Assembly (NCBI GenBank): GCA_021850545.1 | Contig: JAJZLU010000035.1 | Location: 178,557-242,556 of the forward strand | Length of the DNA: 64,000 nt | Origin: Thermoplasmata archaeon | GTDB taxonomy: Archaea; Thermoplasmatota; Thermoplasmata; Thermoplasmatales; Thermoplasmataceae | Direction: 5' to 3' | Shown: positions 28,674 through 38,804 of the stretch, one piece after another | How positions within the stretch are numbered: position 1 is the stretch's first letter | How the letters are laid out: the number at the start of each line of letters is the position of its first letter | Program-made: the position numbers and the translations under genes | The notes under the pieces: model-generated | What the model was told of the DNA's origin: nothing | What the model saw: the letters and a program-made list of their open reading frames with translations, nothing else | Databases searched by the model: none

Positions 28674-28689
28674 ACAGGGGAAATGCGTT

Positions 28690-28848
28690 TTATCTTTCCA
28701 GAATGCAGCAGATAGCAAATCTGTCGCCGTCAAAGAAAACCTGTTTACCCGGGTTATTTTCAGAGTATTTGGTCATGAAGTTGTCCATTTCCTCGAGTGT
28801 GAACCCAGATCCCCTTACATAACGGTGCAGAACCTTTACTTTTCTCAA
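28690..28848 (-). CDS. Possible small protein (52 aa), TTG start
   Basis: (M)RKVKVLHRYVRGSGFTLEEMDNFMTKYSENNPGKQVFFDGDRFAICCILER; coherent protein-like composition downstream of ETF operon. Confidence 0.4.
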   Translation of the reverse strand: MRKVKVLHRYVRGSGFTLEEMDNFMTKYSENNPGKQVFFDGDRFAICCILER

Positions 28849-28893
28849 CAAAAGAAAATGGCAGGCAAATATAATAAATTTGGGAACCTGCCT

Positions 28894-29940
28894 TCAGGCA
28901 GGGGAGGGTTGTGCACCAGTGACTCTCTCTATGCTCTCAATAAGCTTTGGAATGACTTCATAAAGATCGCCGATGATGACATAATCCGCATTCTTGTTCA
29001 TTTCCGCGTCAGGGTCCTTGTTAATTGATACAACCACCTTGCTGCCCATCATTCCCACAATGTGCTGTGGCTGGCCTGAGATTCCTGCTGCTATGTAGAG
29101 GTTTGGCCTTACAGTCTCTCCTGTCTGGCCAACCTGGTGTTCCCTGGATATCCATCCGAGGTCAGCAATGGGCCTTGTAACTCCAACCGAACCGCCAAGC
29201 ATATCTGCAAGTTTCTTTATGAGCTGAAGCCCTTCGGGTTTCCCCATTCCAAGGCCGCCGGAAACGATCACCTTTGAGCCTGTGATGTCTTCCTCATTTT
29301 TCAGGTTGAAAGAAATGATGTTTTCGTTCAGCTGGTTCTTCTCAAGCGTTACTTCCCTGACTTCAACCTGGAATTTTTTCTTTGGATCGGGATCAGGGGT
29401 TGCAAATGTCCCAGGCCTTGATGTTGCCATCTGTGGCCTGTGCTTTTCGCACCTTATCTCAGACATGGTGCTGTCACCATAGTCTGGCCTCCTTGCAAGA
29501 AGGATTTTAGTGTCCGGTTCAACATCAAGATCCATGCAGTCTGCGGTCAACCCGCTCCTAACCTTTACCGCAACTCTTGCGGCCAGGTCCCTTCCGTTCT
29601 TTGAGCCGGGAACAATAAGGATGTTTGGCTTCTTCTCGTGGACCAGGCCAGCAAGGATATCACTGAATGGCTTAGACCTATACATCGCAAGATCCTTTGA
29701 ATCAAATCCATAGACCTCATCACAGCCATGCATGCCAGCTTCCTGAGCCATGCCCTTAGTGTTCTCGCCGATGACAGCACAATAGAGCTTCTCATTGGTC
29801 TTGTCAGCCATTTTCCTGCCTGCCCCCACCATTTCAAGTGCTGCCCTTGTAAGTGAATTGTTGAATGAGTCAAGATAAACCATGACCCCTTTGTATTCGG
29901 AAACATCCTGCGGCGGCTCCGCCTTTTTCATTTCTGTCAT
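28894..29940 (-). CDS. fixB: Electron transfer flavoprotein alpha subunit (FixB-type)
   Basis: 'SGGLGMGKPEGLQLIKKLADMLGGSVGVTRPIADLGWI...GQTGETVRPNLYIAAGISGQPQHIVGM'. Confidence 0.95.
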   Translation of the reverse strand: MTEMKKAEPPQDVSEYKGVMVYLDSFNNSLTRAALEMVGAGRKMADKTNEKLYCAVIGENTKGMAQEAGMHGCDEVYGFDSKDLAMYRSKPFSDILAGLVHEKKPNILIVPGSKNGRDLAARVAVKVRSGLTADCMDLDVEPDTKILLARRPDYGDSTMSEIRCEKHRPQMATSRPGTFATPDPDPKKKFQVEVREVTLEKNQLNENIISFNLKNEEDITGSKVIVSGGLGMGKPEGLQLIKKLADMLGGSVGVTRPIADLGWISREHQVGQTGETVRPNLYIAAGISGQPQHIVGMMGSKVVVSINKDPDAEMNKNADYVIIGDLYEVIPKLIESIERVTGAQPSPA

Positions 29941-29941
29941 T

Positions 29942-30739
29942 TCAATTGCCCCCTTGCTTGATTATGCCAGTTTCAACAAGCTCTTTGACGAATTCATCAA
30001 TCTTGTCCACTTCGATCACCTTGCTCTTTCTTTCAATTGCGGGGAACGGAAGCATCTTTTTCACAACGGTTGGGGATGACCTCAGGCCAACCCAGTCGGC
30101 AGGGAGGCCGATCTCCTGGAGGGACCAGACGATTATGCCCTGTTTCTGGGCATCAAGCTTCCTCCTCAATGTTGCCCTTCGTGGAACGTTTGAATCAGTT
30201 ATGACTGTAACAACAGCTGGCGTGGGGATCTTTACAACCTCAACCCCCTCTTCTAATTCCCTTTCTGCAATTACGAAACCATCCTCGTACTTGCATGACC
30301 TTGAATAAGATGAGAGCTCAGCCTCCAGGAACTCTGCAACGCCCGGGCCAACATGGCCTGTGCTTGAGTCAGAAGTTTTCTCTCCTGCAAATACGATGTC
30401 TACTTTGCCCAGATGCTTTATTGCAGCTGCCACTGTCAGGCTTGTTGGATATGTATCAGAACCTGCAACAGCCCTGTCGCTGATGAGAACAGCCTGGTCA
30501 GCTCCCCTGGACATGCACTCGAGCAGGAAAGGCTCGGCAAATGGTGGCGCCATGGTCATGACGGTGATACGCGCATCATGTTCATCTTTTATCTTCAGTG
30601 CAGCTTCGAGGGCATTCTCATCCGCCGGGTTCAGAACGTTTGTAGCCATTGACCTGTTCAAGGTGAAATTCACCGGGTCAACAAAAACTTCTTTTCCATC
30701 CGGAACGACCTTAATCAGAACAACGAGTTCAAGTGCCAT
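29942..30739 (-). CDS. fixA: Electron transfer flavoprotein beta subunit (FixA-type)
   Basis: Start reassigned to MALELVVLIKVVPDG; 'MNPADENALEAALKIKD'-type motif and 'GEKTSDSSTGHVGPGVAEFL'. Confidence 0.94.
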   Translation of the reverse strand: MALELVVLIKVVPDGKEVFVDPVNFTLNRSMATNVLNPADENALEAALKIKDEHDARITVMTMAPPFAEPFLLECMSRGADQAVLISDRAVAGSDTYPTSLTVAAAIKHLGKVDIVFAGEKTSDSSTGHVGPGVAEFLEAELSSYSRSCKYEDGFVIAERELEEGVEVVKIPTPAVVTVITDSNVPRRATLRRKLDAQKQGIIVWSLQEIGLPADWVGLRSSPTVVKKMLPFPAIERKSKVIEVDKIDEFVKELVETGIIKQGGN

Positions 30740-30744
30740 TTTGA

Positions 30745-31026
30745 TCACCCATACTTGTACTTGACACCGTGCGCGCCTTTGGAATTTGTCCAGGAGACGC
30801 TTCCGTGTGAGCAGGCCACTATACAAGTCCCGCATTCCACGCAGTCCTCATACTTGAAATTCAGCTTTGCATCTATGAGCGTGTAGCATTTTGCCGGGCA
30901 GGCGAATGTGCAGAAATGGTCAGGGCAGATCTCGCAGATGTCCGGCTTGACTGTTATGTGAGCATAGCTCTTGTCAATTTTGTAGTTGAGTAAAGATAGC
31001 CTGTCTTCTATTTTCATGTTGCTCAT
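30745..31026 (-). CDS. fixX: FixX-like ferredoxin
   Basis: 'ICPDHFCTFACPAKCYTL...YEDCVECGTCIVAC'; start reassigned to MSNMKIED. Confidence 0.9.
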   Translation of the reverse strand: MSNMKIEDRLSLLNYKIDKSYAHITVKPDICEICPDHFCTFACPAKCYTLIDAKLNFKYEDCVECGTCIVACSHGSVSWTNSKGAHGVKYKYG

Positions 31027-31027
31027 C

Positions 31028-32320
31028 TTACATCCTCCTATACATCCTGTAGCCCTCAAGCAGGAGTTTTGAACTCTTCAGCCCAGAGGATTTCAGGGCT
31101 TCCTTTACTATCTGGTTCATGTGTTTCTTTGGCTCGCCGTCCTCCATCAAAAGGCCAAGCATTACTTTCTCTAGAACGTTTGGCATCTTCTGGTGGACAA
31201 GGCTTCCCCAGGTTATGTCCCCTATGCCTTTGAAAGTGTGCATATCCTTGAGGACGAAGCTGTTCATGAGTTTCTCCTCATACTTTGAAAGTGACTGTTC
31301 TGAAATCCCCGATCCTGCCTTCGCTTCCACTATTGTGTCTGCCGCAGCTATTCCGGATGCTATTGCATAGTTCATTCCCTGCAGGATAAGCCCATTGCTG
31401 AATGAGAAGCCTGCTGCATCCCCGGCAATCATATATCCATTTCCATACAGTTTGGGAATTGACGCAAGGCCGCCCTCCTGTACCATATGGGCGCTGTACT
31501 CATCCACCTTTCCATCTTCAAGGAGCGGTGCGATTGATGGGTGGTTCTTGAACTGCTCTATGATGTCAAATGAGTATGTTTTGTTATTTTCCCTTAGATG
31601 TTTCATTGAGATAACGGCACCAAGGGATATGCTGTCCTTGTTAGTGTAGAGGAAACCTCCGGCTTCAACTCCGCCCTCGAGGAACCCAAGCACATATTCT
31701 CCTGCAAATCCTTCCTTCTCCCTGAGATTGAACCTGTCGTTGATAGTTTTTTCTGGAAGCTTTATTACTTCCTTGACTCCAATTGCCACGTCCTGGTCCT
31801 TGAGCGGCGGCCTGATTCCCGAATCAATAGCCACTCTTGGGTTTGCCCCTTCTGCCAGGATTACAGAGTCCGAGGTTATTACGTCCCCATCCTGCTCCAC
31901 GCCAATGACCTTATTCCCTTCAAATGCGAGCTTGTCCACGGTGACTCCAGTAACAACTGTGGCTCCGGAATCCTTGGCTTTCTTGTTAAGGAACTGGTCA
32001 AACTTTGTTCTTAGAACTGTATAACCTGTTTTGGTTTCGCTGAATTTTGAACTTCTGAAATTGATATCAATACTGGAATCCTTCGTCAGGAAGCCTACTC
32101 CCTTTGACTTAACAAACCTTTCGAGGGGTGCAGTCTTTTCCCAGTCAGGCATAACGCCAGCCAGTGAATTGCCCCAGAGTACCCCTCCGGAAACATTTTT
32201 GCTTCCCGGGGGATCGGCTTTCTCCACTAGAAGAACATTAAGCTTGTTTGCAGCCAATCTCATTGCAGCAGAAGTGCCAGCGGGGCCTCCGCCCACTACA
32301 ATGGCGTCAAATTCACTCAT
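31028..32320 (-). CDS. fixC: FixC/ETF-quinone oxidoreductase-like flavoprotein
   Basis: 'DAIVVGGGPAGTSAAMRLA', 'LLVEKADPPGSKNVSGG', 'GYMIAGDAAGFSFSNGLILQGMNYAIASG'. Confidence 0.93.
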   Translation of the reverse strand: MSEFDAIVVGGGPAGTSAAMRLAANKLNVLLVEKADPPGSKNVSGGVLWGNSLAGVMPDWEKTAPLERFVKSKGVGFLTKDSSIDINFRSSKFSETKTGYTVLRTKFDQFLNKKAKDSGATVVTGVTVDKLAFEGNKVIGVEQDGDVITSDSVILAEGANPRVAIDSGIRPPLKDQDVAIGVKEVIKLPEKTINDRFNLREKEGFAGEYVLGFLEGGVEAGGFLYTNKDSISLGAVISMKHLRENNKTYSFDIIEQFKNHPSIAPLLEDGKVDEYSAHMVQEGGLASIPKLYGNGYMIAGDAAGFSFSNGLILQGMNYAIASGIAAADTIVEAKAGSGISEQSLSKYEEKLMNSFVLKDMHTFKGIGDITWGSLVHQKMPNVLEKVMLGLLMEDGEPKKHMNQIVKEALKSSGLKSSKLLLEGYRMYRRM

Positions 32321-32464
32321 ATGCGGGACATCGAAAGTGAATTAAAAACGTTTTTCCAAAAATGTTACATTGCGCATAGTCGCAATGAAACAATAGGTCT
32401 CCAATTTAAAGTCAATAAAAATTGTAGAGGTTACCATATATGGCAGTGATAGATTCCGCTTTGC

Positions 32465-33121
32465 TTGAATATAGATGCATCTTCACTTTATATGGAACTT
32501 CATTCACTTTATGGGAATATGCACTGGTGGCCGGGTGATTCAGAGGATGAAATAGTTGTGGGAGCAATACTCACCCAGAACACAGCTTGGTCTAATGTAG
32601 AAAAGTCCCTGTCCAGGATCAGAAAGCATGGGCTGATGTCGCTTGAAAAGCTTGCAGGCATGGACAAACCGGATCTGATAGGAATGATAAGAAGCTCAGG
32701 CTTCTACAATCAGAAGGCAAGAACCATCATTGAAGTCTCCTCAAGAATTTTGCAGGGCTTTGGTAGAATAGAAGCAATGAAGAGAGAGCCTCTTGGCAAA
32801 CTTGCGGATTTTCTGGAACCCATTAAAGGCATAGGGCAGGAGACCATGGACGCCATTCTTTGCTATGCGCTTGATAAACCGGTTTTTGTAGTAGACAAAT
32901 ATACAACAAGGCTTCTTGGAAGGCTGGGGGTAAAGGATGCCTCAACTGTTGCTGAAATCAAAAAATATGTAAACAATTCAGTTGGCGAAGATCTGGAGAA
33001 ACTGAAGAATTTTCATGGCCTTATCGTCAACTTTGCAAAGGAGTATTGCAGATCAAAGCCACTCTGCAAAAGTTGCCCATTATTGAAAAAATGTGATTTT
33101 GGTTTGACCAATTCAGATTAA
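32465..33121 (+). CDS. Endonuclease III-superfamily DNA glycosylase (HhH-GPD with FeS loop)
   Basis: 'IVVGAILTQNTAWSNVEKSL', 'LEPIKGIGQETMDAILCYALDKPVFVVDKYT', C-terminal 'CRSKPLCKSCPLLKKC'. Confidence 0.9.
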   Translation: MNIDASSLYMELHSLYGNMHWWPGDSEDEIVVGAILTQNTAWSNVEKSLSRIRKHGLMSLEKLAGMDKPDLIGMIRSSGFYNQKARTIIEVSSRILQGFGRIEAMKREPLGKLADFLEPIKGIGQETMDAILCYALDKPVFVVDKYTTRLLGRLGVKDASTVAEIKKYVNNSVGEDLEKLKNFHGLIVNFAKEYCRSKPLCKSCPLLKKCDFGLTNSD

Positions 33122-34344
33122 ACGGAAATTATGTTTCCGTATCCAATAAGTCTCCACCTGTTGGAGATTCTCCTGCCGACAGCTACTCTTTCACCTTCAA
33201 AGGCTGCCACGGGGTACTTCAGGTTTATTTCAACCTTGCCGTCCCTGACATTGCCCACCTGGCCAACAGTGTTCGATGTCCCTACTGTGAGCATCAGGTT
33301 TTCCTTGGACCTTATGGGATCAACCTTCTGCTCCTCCTGGAACCCTACAACTCTCTTGAGCAAATGGGAGTCAATGGTCAATGAAAAAATTGTTGGAGGG
33401 ACCTGCCCAACTTTTCCCACAATACGTCCTGTAAAGGAATCCCCCTTGGTGAGGAACGGATCCAGAGTGGTGCCAACTGCAGCAAGACCTCCCGGTCTTA
33501 TCCGGTCGTAAGAGCTCTTTCCTGCCATAAGGGATGTTATGGTTGTAATGACATTCTCCCAGACTTGCTTGCCTCCTTTTGCCATCTGGAGGCCCGGAAC
33601 GATTTCAATTTCATCTCCAACTGCAAGTTCCCCTTCAACTAGGGAGCCACCTAAGACCCCACCTTTCATTTCACTGGGCAGTACGCCAGGCCTGTTAACA
33701 TCGAATGACCTTGCAACATACATCCTTGGTGGTGCACCTGGGTCGAATTTGGGATCTGGAATAAGCTCTTCAATAGCCCTGAAAAGCGTGTCGATATTAG
33801 AATTGTGATAGGCGCTCACAGGTATTACCGGTGCATTCTCAGCAGAGCTTCCCTTAAGGAATGACTTGATTTCATTATAGCTTTCCAGTGCCCTTTCCCT
33901 AGTAACAAGGTCAATCTTGTTCTGCACAACTACAATGTTCTTTATCCCCATTATGTCCAGGGCAGTAAGGTGTTCCCTTGTTTGCGGCTGCGGGCATTTC
34001 TCGTTTGCAGCAATAACGAGAAGTGCACCATTCATAATGGACGACCCGGAAAGCATTGTGGCCATGAGCGTTTCGTGCCCTGGGGCATCTACAAATGAAA
34101 TGACCCTATCGAGTTCACAGTCACCGTTTGTCTTTTCGCGTGAGTAGAATTCTTCCCCTCCTGGGCCCCTGCACTTGTACACCGACGTTTCGGCATAACC
34201 AAGCTTTATGGATATGCCTCTCTTGATTTCCTCAGAGTGTATATCTGTCTTTGTGCCGGTCAGTGCCTTTGTGAGGGTACTCTTTCCATGGTCAACATGA
34301 CCAACCATTCCGATATTTACGGAAGGCTGAGGGAGCTTTGCCAT
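33118..34344 (-). CDS. eif2g: Translation initiation factor aIF2 gamma subunit
   Basis: 'NIGMVGHVDHGKSTLTKALTGTKTD', 'FVDAPGHETLMATMLSG', 'VVQNKIDLV'; start reassigned to MAKLPQPSV. Confidence 0.97.
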   Translation of the reverse strand: MAKLPQPSVNIGMVGHVDHGKSTLTKALTGTKTDIHSEEIKRGISIKLGYAETSVYKCRGPGGEEFYSREKTNGDCELDRVISFVDAPGHETLMATMLSGSSIMNGALLVIAANEKCPQPQTREHLTALDIMGIKNIVVVQNKIDLVTRERALESYNEIKSFLKGSSAENAPVIPVSAYHNSNIDTLFRAIEELIPDPKFDPGAPPRMYVARSFDVNRPGVLPSEMKGGVLGGSLVEGELAVGDEIEIVPGLQMAKGGKQVWENVITTITSLMAGKSSYDRIRPGGLAAVGTTLDPFLTKGDSFTGRIVGKVGQVPPTIFSLTIDSHLLKRVVGFQEEQKVDPIRSKENLMLTVGTSNTVGQVGNVRDGKVEINLKYPVAAFEGERVAVGRRISNRWRLIGYGNIISV

Positions 34345-34345
34345 T

Positions 34346-34735
34346 TTATTCCTTCTTCTCTTCCTCTTTTGGCGCTTCCAGAGGGTTTGGGCCATATTGT
34401 GTAACCTTAAGGTTCAACTGTGCCACATCTGCCCCAATAATAGAACCCCTGAATGTTACTCTCTTCCTGTATCCGTTTTTTGCCCTTTTCCCTTTGTTAA
34501 ATATCCTGAGGATCCTCTTCCTGCCGGATATCTGAAGGTCAGATTTCATCGGGAAACCATCGTTTGTGCTTCCCCCTGTAATCTTGAGCCTGTATCCCGG
34601 AAGCTCAAAGAATATGCCGTCCACTTCATCTCCAATCTTCCTCCCAACTAGGGAATTAAGATTTTCTGGAGTAACTTCCTTCTTGTATGTTTTTCCACTC
34701 TTGCCGTCAGCAATGATTGCAACTGAATTTGCCAT
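34346..34735 (-). CDS. rps6e: Ribosomal protein eS6
   Basis: 'GYRLKITGGSTNDGFPMKSDLQISGRKRILRIFNKGKRAKNGYRKRVTFRGSIIGADVAQLNL'. Confidence 0.95.
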   Translation of the reverse strand: MANSVAIIADGKSGKTYKKEVTPENLNSLVGRKIGDEVDGIFFELPGYRLKITGGSTNDGFPMKSDLQISGRKRILRIFNKGKRAKNGYRKRVTFRGSIIGADVAQLNLKVTQYGPNPLEAPKEEEKKE

Positions 34736-34946
34736 AATTTCCTCTCTTGGACCTATGATATTGTGTTGAACTAGGTTCTTGCTTATGCCTATCTCATTAA
34801 TAAAAATGTCTCACATTGCACCTTTTGTAGAAAATTGTTTGCACAGAACTATATGGAAATCGTTAGAGATTGATAGGTTCAGTCCTGATTCCCGCTGACT
34901 ATTTGTTCACACTTAAATATCAAATTAAGATTTCTCCGGGATAACG

Positions 34947-36548
34947 TTGATTGCTCTTGGGATAGAAGGGACTGCTCACACCATAAGTTGCGGGATTGTT
35001 GACCAGAAGAATATTCTCAGCAACGTTTCCAGGACCTACCATAACCCCAATGGCGGTATCCATCCGAGAGAAGCGGCACAGCACCACGCTGACAACGTAA
35101 AGGATGTTATTGATGGCGCAATGCAAAACGCTGGGCTTCGGCTCGATGACGTGGATCTTGTGGCATATTCCAGAGGCCCGGGGCTGGGACCTTGCCTAAG
35201 AATTGCTGCCACAGCTGCTCGAACGATTTCTGTGAAAGCAGGCAAGCCAATAGTGGGAGTTAACCACCCCCTTGGCCATGTTGAAATTGGAAGGAAGGTA
35301 ACGGGCGCATCAGACCCAATAATGCTTTACGTTTCAGGCGGGAACACCCAGGTGATATCTCACTCCAATGGGCGATACAGGGTAATGGGGGAAACTATGG
35401 ACATTGGGCTGGGAAATCTCCTTGACAAGCTTGGTAGAGATATAGGATTCCCGTTCCCAGGAGGGCCGCAAATAGAGAGACTTGCCCTGCAGGGAAAAAA
35501 ACTCATTGATTTGCCATACTCAGTTAAGGGTATGGACACTTCATTCTCAGGCATTTACACTGCAGCCAGAGAACACCTGAAAAAGGGAGAAAGTCCTGAG
35601 GACGTATGTTTCAGTGTTCAGGAATATTCATTTGCAATGCTCCTGGAAGTTCTTGAAAGGGGGCTTCACCAAACATCAAAAGATGAAATACTGCTTGCGG
35701 GAGGGGTTGCCAAGAACCTCCGTCTCAGGGAGATGATTTCAGAGCTCTCAGCGCATCTTGGAATAAAAGCCTACCTCACTGCTGATCAGTACTGCATGGA
35801 CAATGGCGCTATGATTGCACAAGCTGGGCTTCTTATGTACAAGAACGGCCACAGGATTGGACTGGATGAGGCTACGGTAGACCAGAGGTTCAGGATAGAC
35901 CAGGTTGAAGTGCCGTGGATACCAGATTCCGGAAGAAATATTCCGGAAAACCGTGGAGCTGAATCTGTAGTCAGCATCACCGAATACCGCGGCAGAGAAA
36001 CTGTCACGAAGATGCGGATCCCCAAGACATACAGGAACCTTGAGCTTGACAACAACATTAGGATTGCGAGGATGAGAAACGAGCTAAGCATCATACTTAA
36101 GGGAAGGGAAATAGGCATTCCGTTTCCCGGTGTATATGATGTTGACCCTGTTAAATTTTCAACTACTTATGAGAGAATAACAGGAGGCACCCTCAGGAAT
36201 TATATGAAGGAACGGGACAGCGTTGAAGGAACCATTCACCAACTGGGTTCCTATGTCGGCAAAATGCATTCAGCTGGCATAACCCATGGTGATCTGACTG
36301 TATCCAATGTGCTTGTTGCAGAAGACGGAAAGCCTTTCTTCATAGACACAAGCATGGGAAAGTCGGATTCTGAGATTGAAGACATGGCTGTGGATGTTTA
36401 CCTATTTGATGAATCCCTCAAAGCTGCCTCCATTAGGGCAGAAACTGAGATGTCCACATTCAGGAAGGGATATCGGGAAAGTTTTGCCAAGTGGAATGAA
36501 GTCTTTGCCACGGTTTCTGAGCTTGAAAGGAGGAGGCGGTACGTCTGA
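34947..36548 (+). CDS. Fused Kae1-Bud32 (tRNA t6A KEOPS component and kinase)
   Basis: 'ALGIEGTAHTISCGIVD...HHADNV', 'GVNHPLGHVEIGR', then 'HSAGITHGDLTVSNVLVAEDGKPFFIDTSMGK'. Confidence 0.96.
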   Translation: MIALGIEGTAHTISCGIVDQKNILSNVSRTYHNPNGGIHPREAAQHHADNVKDVIDGAMQNAGLRLDDVDLVAYSRGPGLGPCLRIAATAARTISVKAGKPIVGVNHPLGHVEIGRKVTGASDPIMLYVSGGNTQVISHSNGRYRVMGETMDIGLGNLLDKLGRDIGFPFPGGPQIERLALQGKKLIDLPYSVKGMDTSFSGIYTAAREHLKKGESPEDVCFSVQEYSFAMLLEVLERGLHQTSKDEILLAGGVAKNLRLREMISELSAHLGIKAYLTADQYCMDNGAMIAQAGLLMYKNGHRIGLDEATVDQRFRIDQVEVPWIPDSGRNIPENRGAESVVSITEYRGRETVTKMRIPKTYRNLELDNNIRIARMRNELSIILKGREIGIPFPGVYDVDPVKFSTTYERITGGTLRNYMKERDSVEGTIHQLGSYVGKMHSAGITHGDLTVSNVLVAEDGKPFFIDTSMGKSDSEIEDMAVDVYLFDESLKAASIRAETEMSTFRKGYRESFAKWNEVFATVSELERRRRYV

Positions 36549-36556
36549 TTAAGTTC

Positions 36557-37096
36557 GTGACAAGCAATGAGCATAAATTTCAGGAGATATGGGAAAAACT
36601 CAAAAAATCCAATATTCTAATTGAATGGGCAAGGATGTCCTACGAAGAAATACAGGCTGACGAGACCTCAGAGATATCAGCCGACAGCGCCAGGAAACTT
36701 GCCCCCTTCATAGAAAGCCCGTTTTTCCTTGAGGATACTGGACTTTACATAGACTCCCTGAATGGTTTCCCTGGCCCCTACTCTTCATTTGTTTCCAAAA
36801 AGATAGGCAACCGGGGCATCATAAGGCTTATGGAGGGTATGGGCAGAACTGCGAGATTCGTGACTGTAATCACATTATGTGCAAACGGTGCGTTCCATCA
36901 GTTTACAGGTACGCTTGAAGGCAAAATCTCACTTGAGATAAGGGGCGAAGGCGGATTTGGCTTTGACCCCATTTTTGTTCCATCCGGAGAGGGGAGGACC
37001 CTTGCAGAAATGACCATTGACGAAAAGAACAGTATTTCGCATAGGTCAATGGCATTGGAGCAGTTGGTTTCATTTCTTTCAAATGGGAACTTATGA
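36557..37096 (+). CDS. XTP/dITP diphosphatase (HAM1/RdgB family)
   Basis: 'TSNEHKFQEIWEKL', 'FFLEDTGLYIDSLNGFPGPYSSF', 'GEGGFGFDPIFVP', 'SHRSMALEQL'. Confidence 0.94.
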   Translation: MTSNEHKFQEIWEKLKKSNILIEWARMSYEEIQADETSEISADSARKLAPFIESPFFLEDTGLYIDSLNGFPGPYSSFVSKKIGNRGIIRLMEGMGRTARFVTVITLCANGAFHQFTGTLEGKISLEIRGEGGFGFDPIFVPSGEGRTLAEMTIDEKNSISHRSMALEQLVSFLSNGNL

Positions 37097-37119
37097 CATG
37101 TTGTTGAAACCTTTAATCG

Positions 37120-37533
37120 ATGGGATTAAATAATGCGGTTTTATGGTTCAACGAAACCATGAGCAGATCCTGGAGACAATACCAGTCATATATTTACCTC
37201 GCTTTTCTCGCACTCGGCGCAGTCATACTCATCATGACGATTAATGATCTTATAGTGAACAACCCTGCCTTAAAATCCTCAGGGTTCACCCTTGTCTCAA
37301 CTGGTGCCTGGGAGACATGGATCTTTGCAATCGCTCTTCTAGTTTCCATCATCTTTGCATACTATTTTGCAAAAGTCGTACAGGAGACCAAGAAATTCCA
37401 CTCCCTTGTGGACAGTTCTAGCAAACATAACTTCGTTAAGAACCTGAGAGACCTGCAAAAAATTGCCAGGCACCTTGGGCCCAGATATGAAGGGATCCTC
37501 AAAGAATCCATGGAAAAGTGGAAAGTGAAATAA
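37120..37533 (+). CDS. Small membrane protein (DUF3198-like)
   Basis: Two TM segments plus basic C-terminal helix; resembles Thermoplasma DUF3198-type proteins by recall. Confidence 0.45.
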   Translation: MGLNNAVLWFNETMSRSWRQYQSYIYLAFLALGAVILIMTINDLIVNNPALKSSGFTLVSTGAWETWIFAIALLVSIIFAYYFAKVVQETKKFHSLVDSSSKHNFVKNLRDLQKIARHLGPRYEGILKESMEKWKVK

Positions 37534-37576
37534 TCCATTTTTAAATTTTAAATATAAGGGAAGAGCAAGAAAAATA

Positions 37577-38410
37577 CTACTGGTTTATGAGGTCCTTCAC
37601 GAACTGCGGAAGGTTGAATGAGCCCCGCAGGACGCCCTCATTAAAATATCTGCCAGATTTGATTTCCCCATTTCTTTGCATTGGTTCGTAGTCAAGCCCC
37701 ATGGTAAAGGACCAGAATCCGCTTGGATATGTTGGTATGAAGGCTGTGTAACTTGCTACTTTGGAGAAAACCTTGCTCATTCCGCCGTGAGCCATCTGTA
37801 GGGCCTTGGGTTGGTAAAATGGGGAACCTGATTGTGTAACCACTATCCCATCCTCTGAAAGCACTCCCTTAATTGCCCTATAAAAATCCTCCATGAAAAG
37901 GCCTTCGGCGGGGCCAACGGGATCAGTTGAATCAATAATGACCAGATCAAATTTCTCGCTTGTGGTCTTGATGTATTTAACGCCATCTTCGATCCTGAGG
38001 TCAACCTTCTTGTCCTCAAATGACTTATAAAGATCATAAAAATGCTTCTTGCAGACTTCCACAACTTGTGTGTCGATCTCTACATTAACAACTTTCTTGA
38101 AGCCCATCTTAAGGAGCTGGCCGGCTGTTCCCCCGTCACCTCCGCCTATGACGAGAGCGCTTTCAGGTGCTCGCCTGGCAAGGTAGTATGGCACCATTGT
38201 TATCATTTCGTGGTAGACGAATTCATCCCTTTCTGTCAGCTGCACGGTGCCATCTATTGTCAGCAGCTTACCGAAGTCATAAGTATCGAAAACGTCAATC
38301 CGCTGGAAGTCGGTCTTGACTGAAAGCAATTGGTCCTTTACCCTGAAGGACAGTTGCAGATTGTCTGAATATCTCTCTGAAAACCAGTTTTCTATTAACT
38401 TCACAATCAC
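37577..38410 (-). CDS. speE: Spermidine synthase / polyamine aminopropyltransferase
   Basis: '[21 protein letters not shown]', '[18 protein letters not shown]', '[19 protein letters not shown]'. Confidence 0.95.
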   Translation of the reverse strand: MIVKLIENWFSERYSDNLQLSFRVKDQLLSVKTDFQRIDVFDTYDFGKLLTIDGTVQLTERDEFVYHEMITMVPYYLARRAPESALVIGGGDGGTAGQLLKMGFKKVVNVEIDTQVVEVCKKHFYDLYKSFEDKKVDLRIEDGVKYIKTTSEKFDLVIIDSTDPVGPAEGLFMEDFYRAIKGVLSEDGIVVTQSGSPFYQPKALQMAHGGMSKVFSKVASYTAFIPTYPSGFWSFTMGLDYEPMQRNGEIKSGRYFNEGVLRGSFNLPQFVKDLINQ

Positions 38411-38804
38411 TTCAATAGGAGGATTGTATTTAATCCTTTAACATAGCGTGCCTGATTATTCCTATAGACAATTTGTTCCTCTATTGAATCAGATCATGGT
38501 GGTTTGGAAAATGAAATCCGAGCATGCAACTGATGAATAAAGAAACAACGACTCACTGTATTCTCAATTATAATGCACCCCCACTGAAAATCTAGATTTC
38601 TTGTAACATTAGAAAAAAGGGACTTTACAAGCGCCAGGCTCCCCAGATCACAACAAATAAATATAAAAAATAAACAAATTAATATTCCATAATTTTTATC
38701 ATAAATTCAGAATATCAGAAAAGTCAACAATTTCTCATTTGCAGAAAAAATGCAATACAAATATTTTAATAGAACTAACAATATTATCATAGAGGAGGGA
38801 TGTC

